DNA of 16,747 bases, taken from contig CANKZO010000035.1 in the NCBI GenBank assembly GCA_947488485.1, positions 1 through 16,747 on the forward strand, in the 5' to 3' direction. This document shows, piece by piece, positions 8,239-14,479 of the stretch; position 1 is the stretch's first letter, and the number at the start of each line of letters is the position of its first letter. Source of the DNA: Opitutia bacterium. GTDB lineage: Bacteria; Verrucomicrobiota; Verrucomicrobiae; Opitutales; UBA953. The translations under genes were made by a program, and so were the position numbers. Below the pieces are notes generated by a model that saw only the letters and a list, made by a program, of their open reading frames with translations, did not search any database and was not told the DNA's origin.

Positions 8239-9176
8239 GTCAGTTCCTGCCAGAAGCCCGCCCAGTCGTAGCCCGGGAGTCCGGTTGCCATCGCGCCGGC
8301 CGGATGGCGGTCGCGTCCGTCGTTCTCAAAGCGACCGAGCGTATCGAAGCCGACGGTGCCGGCCTGCGGATCCTGCGCCGCGAGCCAGAGCGCGCCTTGG
8401 CGGCCGATCGCGGTCTCGAAGCAGGAGGAATAGACGACCGCGCCCGCGTGCGCTCCGCGCCAGGCAAGGAGTTCATCCCAGTCGCCGGCGAGCAGCGGCT
8501 TCACGACGACGGTCCCGGCCCAGTCGACACCGCCCGGCGTGAGGAACGATTCATCGAGGGCGACCTTGTCAGGGCCGAGCGAGGCGTAGCCCGGATGTCC
8601 GACCGGCAGCGGTTGTTCGACGAATTCGATCTGCTCGTGGGCGCGCGCGAACTCCGCCCAGCGTCGCGCCGACTGCAAGTCCAGCGAGCCATTCGCGTCG
8701 AGGCGCAGCTTGCCAGGGAAGCGCGCCGCCGCCGCGTGGATCGCTTCTTCCGACGTCTCCGGCGAGATCTTGAGCTTCAGGGTGCGGAATCCCGCGGCGA
8801 CCTTGGCATCAGTCTCGAGGACCGAAAGCGTCAGGAGGCCGGCGCAGGGCAGGCTGCCGCCGTAAACGGCGATCTGCTCCCAATGCCGACAACTGGAGAG
8901 GGCCGCCGAAAGGCAGGGAAGCGGCGACGGGGAGGCGGCCACGGCGGCGAGCAGATGCGGCAGGTTGCCTTGGGCTGAACGCAGGAAATCCAATGATTGC
9001 TCGATCGTCTCGGTCGGGAAGCCCGGCCACGGGGCGATCTCACCGTAACCCGTGCCTTGGTCGGACTGCGTCCGCAGCAGGATGCGGTCCACGCTGTCCA
9101 CGGCGCCGGCGCCCGTCACGACCGCGGAGCGCAGTCGGCGACGGACACGTTTGAAGTCGAAAAAGCCGCCGGTCAT
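8235..9176 (-). CDS. menC: o-Succinylbenzoate synthase MenC
   Basis: MenC, an enolase-superfamily enzyme, dehydrates SHCHC to o-succinylbenzoate in menaquinone synthesis, the step just before MenE. The 313-residue product has the general-acid/base pair KLK (Lys134, Lys136), metal ligands Asp160 (LDANGS), Glu187 (EFVEQP) and Asp208 (ALDES), and the second catalytic Lys226 (VVVKP). The N-terminal capping domain includes [10 protein letters not shown]. The ATG at 9176 is preferred; a TTG at 9203 would add nine residues with no family resemblance. Only 93 bases separate it from the divergent guaB start. Other enolase-superfamily roles such as N-succinylamino acid racemase or dipeptide epimerase are possible on motifs alone, but the overlap with menE settles the call. 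Confidence 0.92.
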   Translation of the reverse strand: MTGGFFDFKRVRRRLRSAVVTGAGAVDSVDRILLRTQSDQGTGYGEIAPWPGFPTETIEQSLDFLRSAQGNLPHLLAAVAASPSPLPCLSAALSSCRHWEQIAVYGGSLPCAGLLTLSVLETDAKVAAGFRTLKLKISPETSEEAIHAAAARFPGKLRLDANGSLDLQSARRWAEFARAHEQIEFVEQPLPVGHPGYASLGPDKVALDESFLTPGGVDWAGTVVVKPLLAGDWDELLAWRGAHAGAVVYSSCFETAIGRQGALWLAAQDPQAGTVGFDTLGRFENDGRDRHPAGAMATGLPGYDWAGFWQELT

Positions 9177-9182
9177 GGGACC

Positions 9183-9211
9183 AATAGACGGCAATCCGGA
9201 CAAACCCGCAA
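9183..9211 (-). promoter_or_regulatory. Possible promoter for menC-menE
   Basis: On the minus strand TTGCGG (9206-9211) and TCTATT (9183-9188) are separated by 17 bases, and the second hexamer ends six bases before the menC ATG. The matches to the sigma-70 consensus are 3/6 and 4/6, so the call is weak. If real, transcription would begin at or next to the start codon and give a leaderless mRNA, which would explain the missing Shine-Dalgarno site. Confidence 0.3.
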
Positions 9212-9222
9212 AATCAATTTGC

Positions 9223-9239
9223 CACCCCTCGGGGGGGTG
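9223..9239. other. GC-rich hairpin in the guaB leader
   Basis: CACCCC (9223-9228) pairs perfectly with GGGGTG (9234-9239) over a 5-base loop, about 30 bases before the guaB ATG. It has no U-tract. A second small match, CCC-TTT-GGG, lies just downstream. It may shape the guaB leader or be a by-product of the G-rich run; no regulator is suggested by the sequence. Confidence 0.3.
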
Positions 9240-9269
9240 CCTAACACCCTTTGGGGAAACCGACCACTC

Positions 9270-10844
9270 ATGGCCTCCTCGAAATCCAAGGGCCGCGTTT
9301 CCCTCGACGAACGCTTTTACCTGTCCGCGGACGGCTTCTTCCTCGCGAACGCCGGCCTCGGCCTGACGTACGACGACGTCTCCCTGGCCACCCGCTACTC
9401 CGAGGTCCTACCCCGGATGACCCGCCTCGACTCCTCCCTGTCCGACGCCCTCCCGCTGTCCCTGCCGATCGTGTCCTCCGACATGGATACGGTCACCGAG
9501 CACCGCATGGCCATCGCGATGGCCCTCAATGGCGGCCTCGGTCTCCTGCACTATAATATGTCGGAAGCCGACCAGGTCGCCGAAGTGCGCCGGGTCAAGA
9601 ACCACATCCACGGCATGATCGGCGACCCCGCCGTCGTCTCGGCCGATGACACCATCTCCGAAGTCCTCGCGCGCATCGAACGCGACGGCCTGGCCTTCAG
9701 CACCTTCCCGGTCACCTCCGCCGACGGCACGCTCCTCGGCCTCCTGCCCGGCAGCGCCGTCAAGGAGCGCCACGGCCAGCGCAAGGTCGTCGCCGTCATG
9801 ATCCCCCGCGACAAGGTCTTCACGGTCGCCGAGAAGGACCTCGGCAAGGACCCGATCGCCACCGCCGACCGCAAGTTCTCCGATCATGTCGGCCAGAACA
9901 AGCTGCTGGTCGTCGACGCCAAGAACCGCCTCCGCGGCCTCTTCACCCTCAGCGACATCGAGCGCATCTCCGAAGAATCCCGCGCCCACGTGCGCCCGAC
10001 CCGCGACGCGGACTTCCGCCTCCGCGTCGGCGTCGCCATCTCGGTGCCCCGCACGGCCGACGGTGAAATCGACCGCACCCGCCTGCTCGGCCACGTCAGC
10101 GCGCTCATCGCCGAAGGCGCCGATGCCCTCGCGATCTCCACTGCCCACGGTCACACCAAGGGCGTCGGCGACGCTCTCCGCCTCCTCCGCAAGTCTCACA
10201 AGCACATCACGCTCATCGCCGGTAACGTCACCAGTGGCGAAGGCGTCGAATTCCTCGCCGCGGCCGGCGCCGACACGGTCAAGATCGGCCAGGGGCCGGG
10301 CTCCATCTGCACGACCCGCATCGTCGCGGGCGTCGGCATCCCGCAGCTCACCGCGCTCTACGTCGCTTCCCGCGCCGCCGCCAAGAAGGGCGTGCGCATC
10401 CTCGCCGACGGCGGCATCACCAAGAGCGGCGACATCGTCAAGGCGCTCACGCTCGCCGACGCGGTCATCCTCGGCGGCCTCCTCGCCGGTTCGCGCGAAG
10501 CCCCCGGCAAGCTGATGGAGATCAACGGCAAGACTTATAAGGAATACCGTGGCATGGGTTCGCACGAAGCCATGCGCAAGGGTTCGGCCGCCCGTTACGG
10601 CCACTCCGCCAACGGCAAGTTCAGCAAGGTCGCCGCCGAAGGCATCGAAGCGCTCAAGGAAGTCTCCGGTACGGTCGACCAGGTCCTCGGCACCCTCGCC
10701 GGCGGCATCCAGAGCGGCCTCGGCTATCTCGGCGCCGCCAATCTCGCCGAGCACCGCCAGCGCGCGCGCTACATCCGCGTCACGCCCGCCGGCCAGCGCG
10801 AAGCCGCGCCGCACGACGTGATCGAGATCAAGGCCGGCTCCTAA
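9270..10844 (+). CDS. guaB: Inosine-5'-monophosphate dehydrogenase
   Basis: IMPDH oxidises IMP to XMP with NAD+, the committed step of guanine nucleotide synthesis. The 524-residue product has the (beta/alpha)8 barrel opening [10 protein letters not shown], then SSDMDTVTE (69-77), two CBS domains at roughly residues 115-235, the phosphate/nucleophile loop GPGSICTT with Cys347, [10 protein letters not shown] (379-388), and the flap with YRGMGS and the Arg442-Tyr443 dyad. One oddity: the motif usually read as DTAHGH or DSSHGH is STAHGH here, with Ser290 where the Asp that contacts the NAD ribose is expected. The N-terminus has a FYLSADG stretch like that of eukaryotic IMPDHs, and the protein is longer than the usual 485-500 residues of bacterial forms. 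GMP reductase is unlikely given the CBS insert and the [10 protein letters not shown] sequence. The ATG at 9270 is the only good start; a Shine-Dalgarno site is lacking. Confidence 0.93.
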   Translation: MASSKSKGRVSLDERFYLSADGFFLANAGLGLTYDDVSLATRYSEVLPRMTRLDSSLSDALPLSLPIVSSDMDTVTEHRMAIAMALNGGLGLLHYNMSEADQVAEVRRVKNHIHGMIGDPAVVSADDTISEVLARIERDGLAFSTFPVTSADGTLLGLLPGSAVKERHGQRKVVAVMIPRDKVFTVAEKDLGKDPIATADRKFSDHVGQNKLLVVDAKNRLRGLFTLSDIERISEESRAHVRPTRDADFRLRVGVAISVPRTADGEIDRTRLLGHVSALIAEGADALAISTAHGHTKGVGDALRLLRKSHKHITLIAGNVTSGEGVEFLAAAGADTVKIGQGPGSICTTRIVAGVGIPQLTALYVASRAAAKKGVRILADGGITKSGDIVKALTLADAVILGGLLAGSREAPGKLMEINGKTYKEYRGMGSHEAMRKGSAARYGHSANGKFSKVAAEGIEALKEVSGTVDQVLGTLAGGIQSGLGYLGAANLAEHRQRARYIRVTPAGQREAAPHDVIEIKAGS

Positions 10845-10849
10845 TTTCC

Positions 10850-11806
10850 ATGGCTGCTTTCTTCCGAGGCCTCCTCCTCTTCCTCTTTGGCGCGCTCGCC
10901 GGCGCCGCGGGCATCCTGTTCCTGACGCCGAGCTTCCAGGTCGACATCCGTCGCGGCGACACCGCGATCAAGCCGCTCGATCTCGGCACGCGGGTCGCTC
11001 AGCCGACCGCCCGTCCGGCCGTCGTCACCCCGGCCCCGACCAAGACCGCCGCGCCGACAGTCGTCGCCGTCAAGCCGGTCGCCCCCGCCGCCCCGACCGC
11101 CCCGGCGGTGTCCACGACTCCCGCCGCCACCGAACCGGCGCTCGATTTCGCCGCGATCTCCCGACACCTCATCCTTTGGCCGACTGCCGTCACGGTGAAG
11201 ACGCCGACGACGGTGGTCGTGAACGTCGAAGGTCAGAAGCCGCAGGACCTGGCTCTCGATGCCGGCGCGGTGTTGCAGCTCACCCGCGTGCTGCCGACCG
11301 GTCAGCTCGAGGTCCGCGCCAAGGGCGCGAAGTTCGAGATCAAGAGCAGCTCCACGGATTTCACCGCCGAACTCGGCAAGCGCGTCTCCGAACTCGTGGC
11401 CAAGGGCACGAAGTTCGATTCACCGTACCCGGCGGCCACGGCTTCGGCCCCCGCCCCGGTTTCGACCGCTCCTGCGGCCACCACGGTCGCGGCCGCTGCT
11501 CCGGTCGTCGCCGCGCCTAAGCGTCCCCCGACTCTCGCCGAACGTATCGACGTGCTCTACGGCCGGAAGCCTCCGGAGCCGGAGGTGACGCCGGCGGCAT
11601 CCGCCCCGACCGCGGCACCTGCGGCCAGCACCCCCGCCGCCCCGGCGGCTTCAGCCGCCGCTCCGGCCGCCGTCGCTCCCGCCGCCCCGGTCGTCCCGCC
11701 TGCCGCGGTCGTTGCGCCGGCCCCGACGCCGGCGACGCCCGAAGCGGCCAAGGTCGAAGAAAAAGGCAAGGACCTCGACCGGAAGATGAACCAGCTCTTC
11801 AAGTGA
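10850..11806 (+). CDS. Ala/Pro-rich membrane-anchored protein of unknown function
   Basis: I do not recognise this 318-residue protein. An N-terminal hydrophobic helix (about residues 4-26, preceded by one Arg) is a likely signal anchor, placing the rest in the periplasm. Then come an Ala/Pro/Thr/Val-rich linker (about 50-97), a compact region with normal composition (98-190, starting LDFAAISRHLILWP and rich in beta-like segments such as GAVLQLTRVLPTGQLEVRAK), a second Ala/Pro linker (191-227), a short charged patch TLAERIDVLYGRKPPEP (228-244), a third long linker (245-300) and a charged tail ending DRKMNQLFK. The 98-190 region could be an SH3-like fold, but that is a guess. Such linkers often span the periplasm or contact the wall or outer membrane. 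The gene starts five bases after guaB and ends seven before xth, so it is probably co-transcribed with both. Confidence 0.85.
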   Translation: MAAFFRGLLLFLFGALAGAAGILFLTPSFQVDIRRGDTAIKPLDLGTRVAQPTARPAVVTPAPTKTAAPTVVAVKPVAPAAPTAPAVSTTPAATEPALDFAAISRHLILWPTAVTVKTPTTVVVNVEGQKPQDLALDAGAVLQLTRVLPTGQLEVRAKGAKFEIKSSSTDFTAELGKRVSELVAKGTKFDSPYPAATASAPAPVSTAPAATTVAAAAPVVAAPKRPPTLAERIDVLYGRKPPEPEVTPAASAPTAAPAASTPAAPAASAAAPAAVAPAAPVVPPAAVVAPAPTPATPEAAKVEEKGKDLDRKMNQLFK

Positions 11807-11813
11807 TTCGTCC

Positions 11814-12581
11814 GTGAGTCACGCGAAGATCTTTTCCTGGAACGTCAACGGCGTCCGCTCCGCGCTCGGCAAGGGCTTGGGCGAGTTCATCGCGTCCGCC
11901 GATGCGGATGTGCTCTGCCTACAGGAAACCAAGTGCGAGACGGCCGTCGCCTCGACGCTCGGCCTGGCTTTCCCGCATCAGTTCTGGCACGAAGCGGAGA
12001 AGAAAGGCTACTCCGGCACCGCGGTGCTTTCGAAGACTGCGCCGCTTTCCGTCGCGACCGACTTCCCGGGCGACCACCCGCCCGAAGGCCGCGTGGTGAC
12101 GGCGGAGTTCAACGGACTCTTCGTCGTCAGCGCCTACGTCCCTAATTCCCAGCGCGAACTCGAGCGCCTCGACTATCGTCTGCAGTGGGACGCCGATTTC
12201 CGGAAATACCTCGCGCGTCTCGCGAAGAAGAAGCCGGTCGTCGTCTGCGGCGATCTCAACGTCGCCCACGCCGAGATCGATCTGGCCAATCCGTCCACGA
12301 ACCGCCGCAACGCGGGTTTCACCGACGAGGAGCGCGAGTCTTTCGGCCAGTTACTCGATCAGCATGGCTTCACGGACACGTTCCGCGCCCAGCATCCGTC
12401 CCTCGCGCAGCGCTACAGCTGGTGGTCGTACCGCCCCGGTATCCGCGCCCGCAATATCGGCTGGCGTCTGGATTACTGCCTGACCTCCGACGGCCTGAAG
12501 TATGCGCAGCCCGACATCCACGATAAGGTCACCGGCTCGGATCACTGTCCGGTTTCCGTGCGCGTGCAGGCCGAGCTCTGA
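11814..12581 (+). CDS. xth: Exodeoxyribonuclease III / class II AP endonuclease
   Basis: This Mg-dependent enzyme cuts DNA 5' to abasic sites and degrades 3' ends in base excision repair. The 255-residue product is a complete member of the endonuclease/exonuclease/phosphatase superfamily of the ExoIII/APE1 type: FSWNVNGVR (7-15), LQETK with metal ligand Glu38, YVPNS with Tyr108, GDLNVAH with Asp147 and Asn149, the DEER segment, YSWWSYR (201-207), WRLDYCL (217-223) and GSDHCPV with Asp243 and His244. The start is a GTG at 11814, seven bases after the preceding stop, which places the first strand correctly; no Shine-Dalgarno site is present. The stop directly abuts the stop of the convergent transporter gene. 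With polX, this is the second base-excision repair gene in the window. Confidence 0.96.
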   Translation: MSHAKIFSWNVNGVRSALGKGLGEFIASADADVLCLQETKCETAVASTLGLAFPHQFWHEAEKKGYSGTAVLSKTAPLSVATDFPGDHPPEGRVVTAEFNGLFVVSAYVPNSQRELERLDYRLQWDADFRKYLARLAKKKPVVVCGDLNVAHAEIDLANPSTNRRNAGFTDEERESFGQLLDQHGFTDTFRAQHPSLAQRYSWWSYRPGIRARNIGWRLDYCLTSDGLKYAQPDIHDKVTGSDHCPVSVRVQAEL

Positions 12582-14096
12582 TCAGCGGGCCGTCTCGCCG
12601 GTCAGGCGGCGTACCCACGGCACCAGCACCAGCAGGAGGACGGTCAGTCCGCCGACGAGCAGGGCCTGCTGCCAGAAGAAGTGCGCGAGGGCCTGCGGGT
12701 CCTTGGCGTTGAACTCGGCCGCGACCACGCCGGCGAGCTTATTGCCCAGCGCCGTGCCGAGGAACCAGATGCCCATGACGAGTCCGGCGAGCTTGGCTGG
12801 CGCGAGTTTCGTCATGGCGCTGAGTCCCACGGGGCTGAGACAGAGTTCACCGACGGTCTGCAGGAAGTAGACCGCGATGAGCCACCACGGGCTGACCTTG
12901 CCCTCGGCGGTGAGCTTCGCCGCGGGGACGAGCAGGGCGAAGGAAAGCCCCAGGAAGACGAGGCCCCAGACGAACTTCATGGGCATCGAGGGCTGCTGCT
13001 CGCGGAGTCGCACCCAGAGCCACGCGAACAGCGGGGCGAGCGCGAGGATGAAGAGCGAATTCACGGACTGGAACCACGACGAAGGGAAGGCCCGTCCGAA
13101 CAGTTCGTTGCGGGTGAGTTCCTCGGCGAACAAGGTCAGCGAGGAACCGGCTTGCTCGAAGACCGCCCAGAACAAGATGGCGCAGACGAAGAAGACGAGG
13201 ATCGCCGCGATGCGCCGGCTGTCTTCGTCCTTCTGCACGACCCCGAACCAGATGATGCCGACGACAGGGAGCGCGTAGACGATGGGATTGATCCAGGCGT
13301 AGTAGTCCGACGCGATCATCACCGCGAGCAGCGCCGCCGTGCCGAGTGTCACCAGCGTGAGCCCGACCCATGGACGGGGAGCGTCCGCTTCCGGCGCCTG
13401 GCCGACGTGCGCTAGCCAGTGCAGACGGCGTAAGTAGACGATCATGCCGAAGGTCATGCCGATGCCTGCCGCGCCGAAACCCCAATGCCAGCTATGCGTC
13501 GGGTCGAGACCCCATCCGCTGAGCATCACCCGGAACGTCTCGCTCTGGGCGAGCCACCCGACGACCAGCGGCGCGGCGAACGCGCCGAGATTGATGCCCA
13601 TGTAGAAGAGCGAGAAGCCGGCGTCGCGCCGCGTGTCGCCGTGCGAATAGAGTCCGCCGACCAGCGTGCTGATGCTCGGCTTGAGGAGACCGGTGCCGAG
13701 CGCGATCAGGATCAGCCCCGTGTAGAAAGTCGGCACGGAATCGAACGCCAGGGCGTAGTGACCCGCGGTGATGATCAGGCCGCCGACGAGGACGGCCCGG
13801 CGCGCGCCGATGAAATTGTCCGCGAGGTAGCCCCCGAGGATGCACACCATGTAACTGGCCATGGTATAGTTGCCGTAGACCTGCGCCGCATACTTCTGAT
13901 CGAAGCCCAGTCCGCCCATCGCCAACGGGGTGATCATGAACAGGAGCAGCAGCGCCCGCATGCCGTAGTAGGAGAACCGCTCCCACATCTCGGCATAGAA
14001 CAGCATGCTCAACCCCCGGGGGTGGCCCCCGATGCCCCCGTGATCCCGTTCGGTATGCTTGGCCGGGGATTCGGCGTCAGGGGTCAGCTCGTGCAT
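12582..14096 (-). CDS. Proton-dependent oligopeptide transporter (POT/PTR family)
   Basis: The 504-residue product is a multi-pass inner-membrane symporter of the major facilitator superfamily, of the POT type that imports di- and tripeptides with protons. The family marks are present: the ExxERFxYYG motif as EMWERFSYYG (36-45), GGYLADNFIGARR after the third helix, and FSLFYMGINLGAFAAPLV in the PTR2 signature region. About 14 hydrophobic segments follow through to the C-terminus, as usual for bacterial POTs. The ATG at 14096 is chosen: the frame is open back to a TTG at 14213, but that stretch encodes low-quality, Pro-rich sequence. There is no Shine-Dalgarno site, and a TATAAC lies seven bases upstream. 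The gene is divergent from feoA and convergent with xth. Substrate specificity cannot be read from the sequence; a few POTs carry other solutes. Confidence 0.93.
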   Translation of the reverse strand: MHELTPDAESPAKHTERDHGGIGGHPRGLSMLFYAEMWERFSYYGMRALLLLFMITPLAMGGLGFDQKYAAQVYGNYTMASYMVCILGGYLADNFIGARRAVLVGGLIITAGHYALAFDSVPTFYTGLILIALGTGLLKPSISTLVGGLYSHGDTRRDAGFSLFYMGINLGAFAAPLVVGWLAQSETFRVMLSGWGLDPTHSWHWGFGAAGIGMTFGMIVYLRRLHWLAHVGQAPEADAPRPWVGLTLVTLGTAALLAVMIASDYYAWINPIVYALPVVGIIWFGVVQKDEDSRRIAAILVFFVCAILFWAVFEQAGSSLTLFAEELTRNELFGRAFPSSWFQSVNSLFILALAPLFAWLWVRLREQQPSMPMKFVWGLVFLGLSFALLVPAAKLTAEGKVSPWWLIAVYFLQTVGELCLSPVGLSAMTKLAPAKLAGLVMGIWFLGTALGNKLAGVVAAEFNAKDPQALAHFFWQQALLVGGLTVLLLVLVPWVRRLTGETAR

Positions 14097-14103
14097 CGGA
14101 GGG

Positions 14104-14109
14104 GTTATA
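14104..14109 (-). promoter_or_regulatory. Candidate -10 element for the peptide transporter
   Basis: TATAAC on the minus strand matches 5 of 6 bases of the sigma-70 -10 consensus and ends seven bases before the transporter ATG, the spacing expected if transcription starts at the A of the ATG. No -35 match is seen at 17 bases. A leaderless mRNA would fit the absence of a ribosome binding site. Confidence 0.4.
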
Positions 14110-14169
14110 AGGAGGTTAGCGGGGGAGGGGGAGTCGGGAATACATTCCCTGGGAGAGTAAGGGTCCGCG

Positions 14170-14197
14170 TTGACAAAGGGGGTCGGAGGCCTACTTT
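14170..14197 (+). promoter_or_regulatory. Candidate promoter of the feo operon
   Basis: A perfect -35 hexamer TTGACA (14170-14175) is followed 16 bases later by a weak -10, TACTTT (14192-14197, 3 of 6 matches). Predicted transcription would start near 14204, inside the Fur-like repeat and about 15 bases before the feoA start. The -10 is poor, so the call rests mainly on the -35 and on position. Confidence 0.45.
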
Positions 14198-14213
14198 TGA
14201 GACTCAATCTCAA
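14197..14213. promoter_or_regulatory. Fur-like operator upstream of feoA
   Basis: The 17-base inverted repeat TTGAGA-CTCAA-TCTCAA has perfect 6-base arms. Read on the minus strand its 15-base core TGAGATTGAGTCTCA matches the 7-1-7 Fur-box form TGAGAATNATTCTCA (from memory) at 12 of 14 informative positions. It ends five bases before the feoA GTG and covers the predicted transcription start, as expected for an iron-dependent repressor site. A Fur or Fur-family regulator is inferred; none is encoded in the window. Confidence 0.6.
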
Positions 14214-14218
14214 TTAGC

Positions 14219-14479
14219 GTGACCCCGCTATCCCAACTTCTACCCGGTCAATTCGGGAAGCTGGCCTCGCTCAATCCCGAGCGCGGGGTGGATCAGCGTC
14301 TGATGGCCTTGGGTCTGCTCCCCGGGATGGTCTTGAAACTCATCCGGAAGGCTCCGCTGGGTGACCCGTTGGCCATCGAGTTCGGCGGGCAGGTCGTGAG
14401 CCTCCGCCTCGCCGAGGCCGAGAACCTGATCGTCGACGTCTCCGCCGATTGTCCCATCCAGCGACCGCGTCAGCCGTGA
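14219..14479 (+). CDS. feoA: Ferrous iron transport protein FeoA
   Basis: FeoA is a small cytosolic SH3-like protein needed for FeoB-dependent Fe(II) uptake. The 86-residue product has the family core: RLMALGLLPG (27-36), KLIRKAPLGDPLAIEF (40-55) and VVSLRLAEAENLIV (59-72). The start is the GTG at 14219; it gives normal FeoA length, and no ATG is available in frame nearby. There is no Shine-Dalgarno site, and the Fur-like repeat ends five bases upstream. The stop overlaps the feoB GTG start by four bases (GTGA), so the two are almost certainly co-transcribed and translationally coupled. Confidence 0.94.
   Translation: MTPLSQLLPGQFGKLASLNPERGVDQRLMALGLLPGMVLKLIRKAPLGDPLAIEFGGQVVSLRLAEAENLIVDVSADCPIQRPRQP

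Noticed and set aside
9408..10814. 468-codon open frame opposite guaB
   Set aside because: Same antisense composition effect (Asp/Gly/Ala/Val-rich); guaB is the real gene.
11421..11745. Tandem repeat in the Ala/Pro-rich gene
   Set aside because: The GCC/CCG-rich stretch is low-complexity coding sequence without a fixed repeat unit.
14108..14117. TAAGGAGGT on the plus strand as a ribosome binding site for a small gene
   Set aside because: No ATG, GTG or TTG follows at 5-12 bases, so it does not serve a plus-strand gene.
14097..14213. Upstream TTG start for the peptide transporter
   Set aside because: Would add 39 Pro/Ser-rich residues and run through the feo promoter and Fur-like site; the ATG at 14096 has a well-placed TATAAC.
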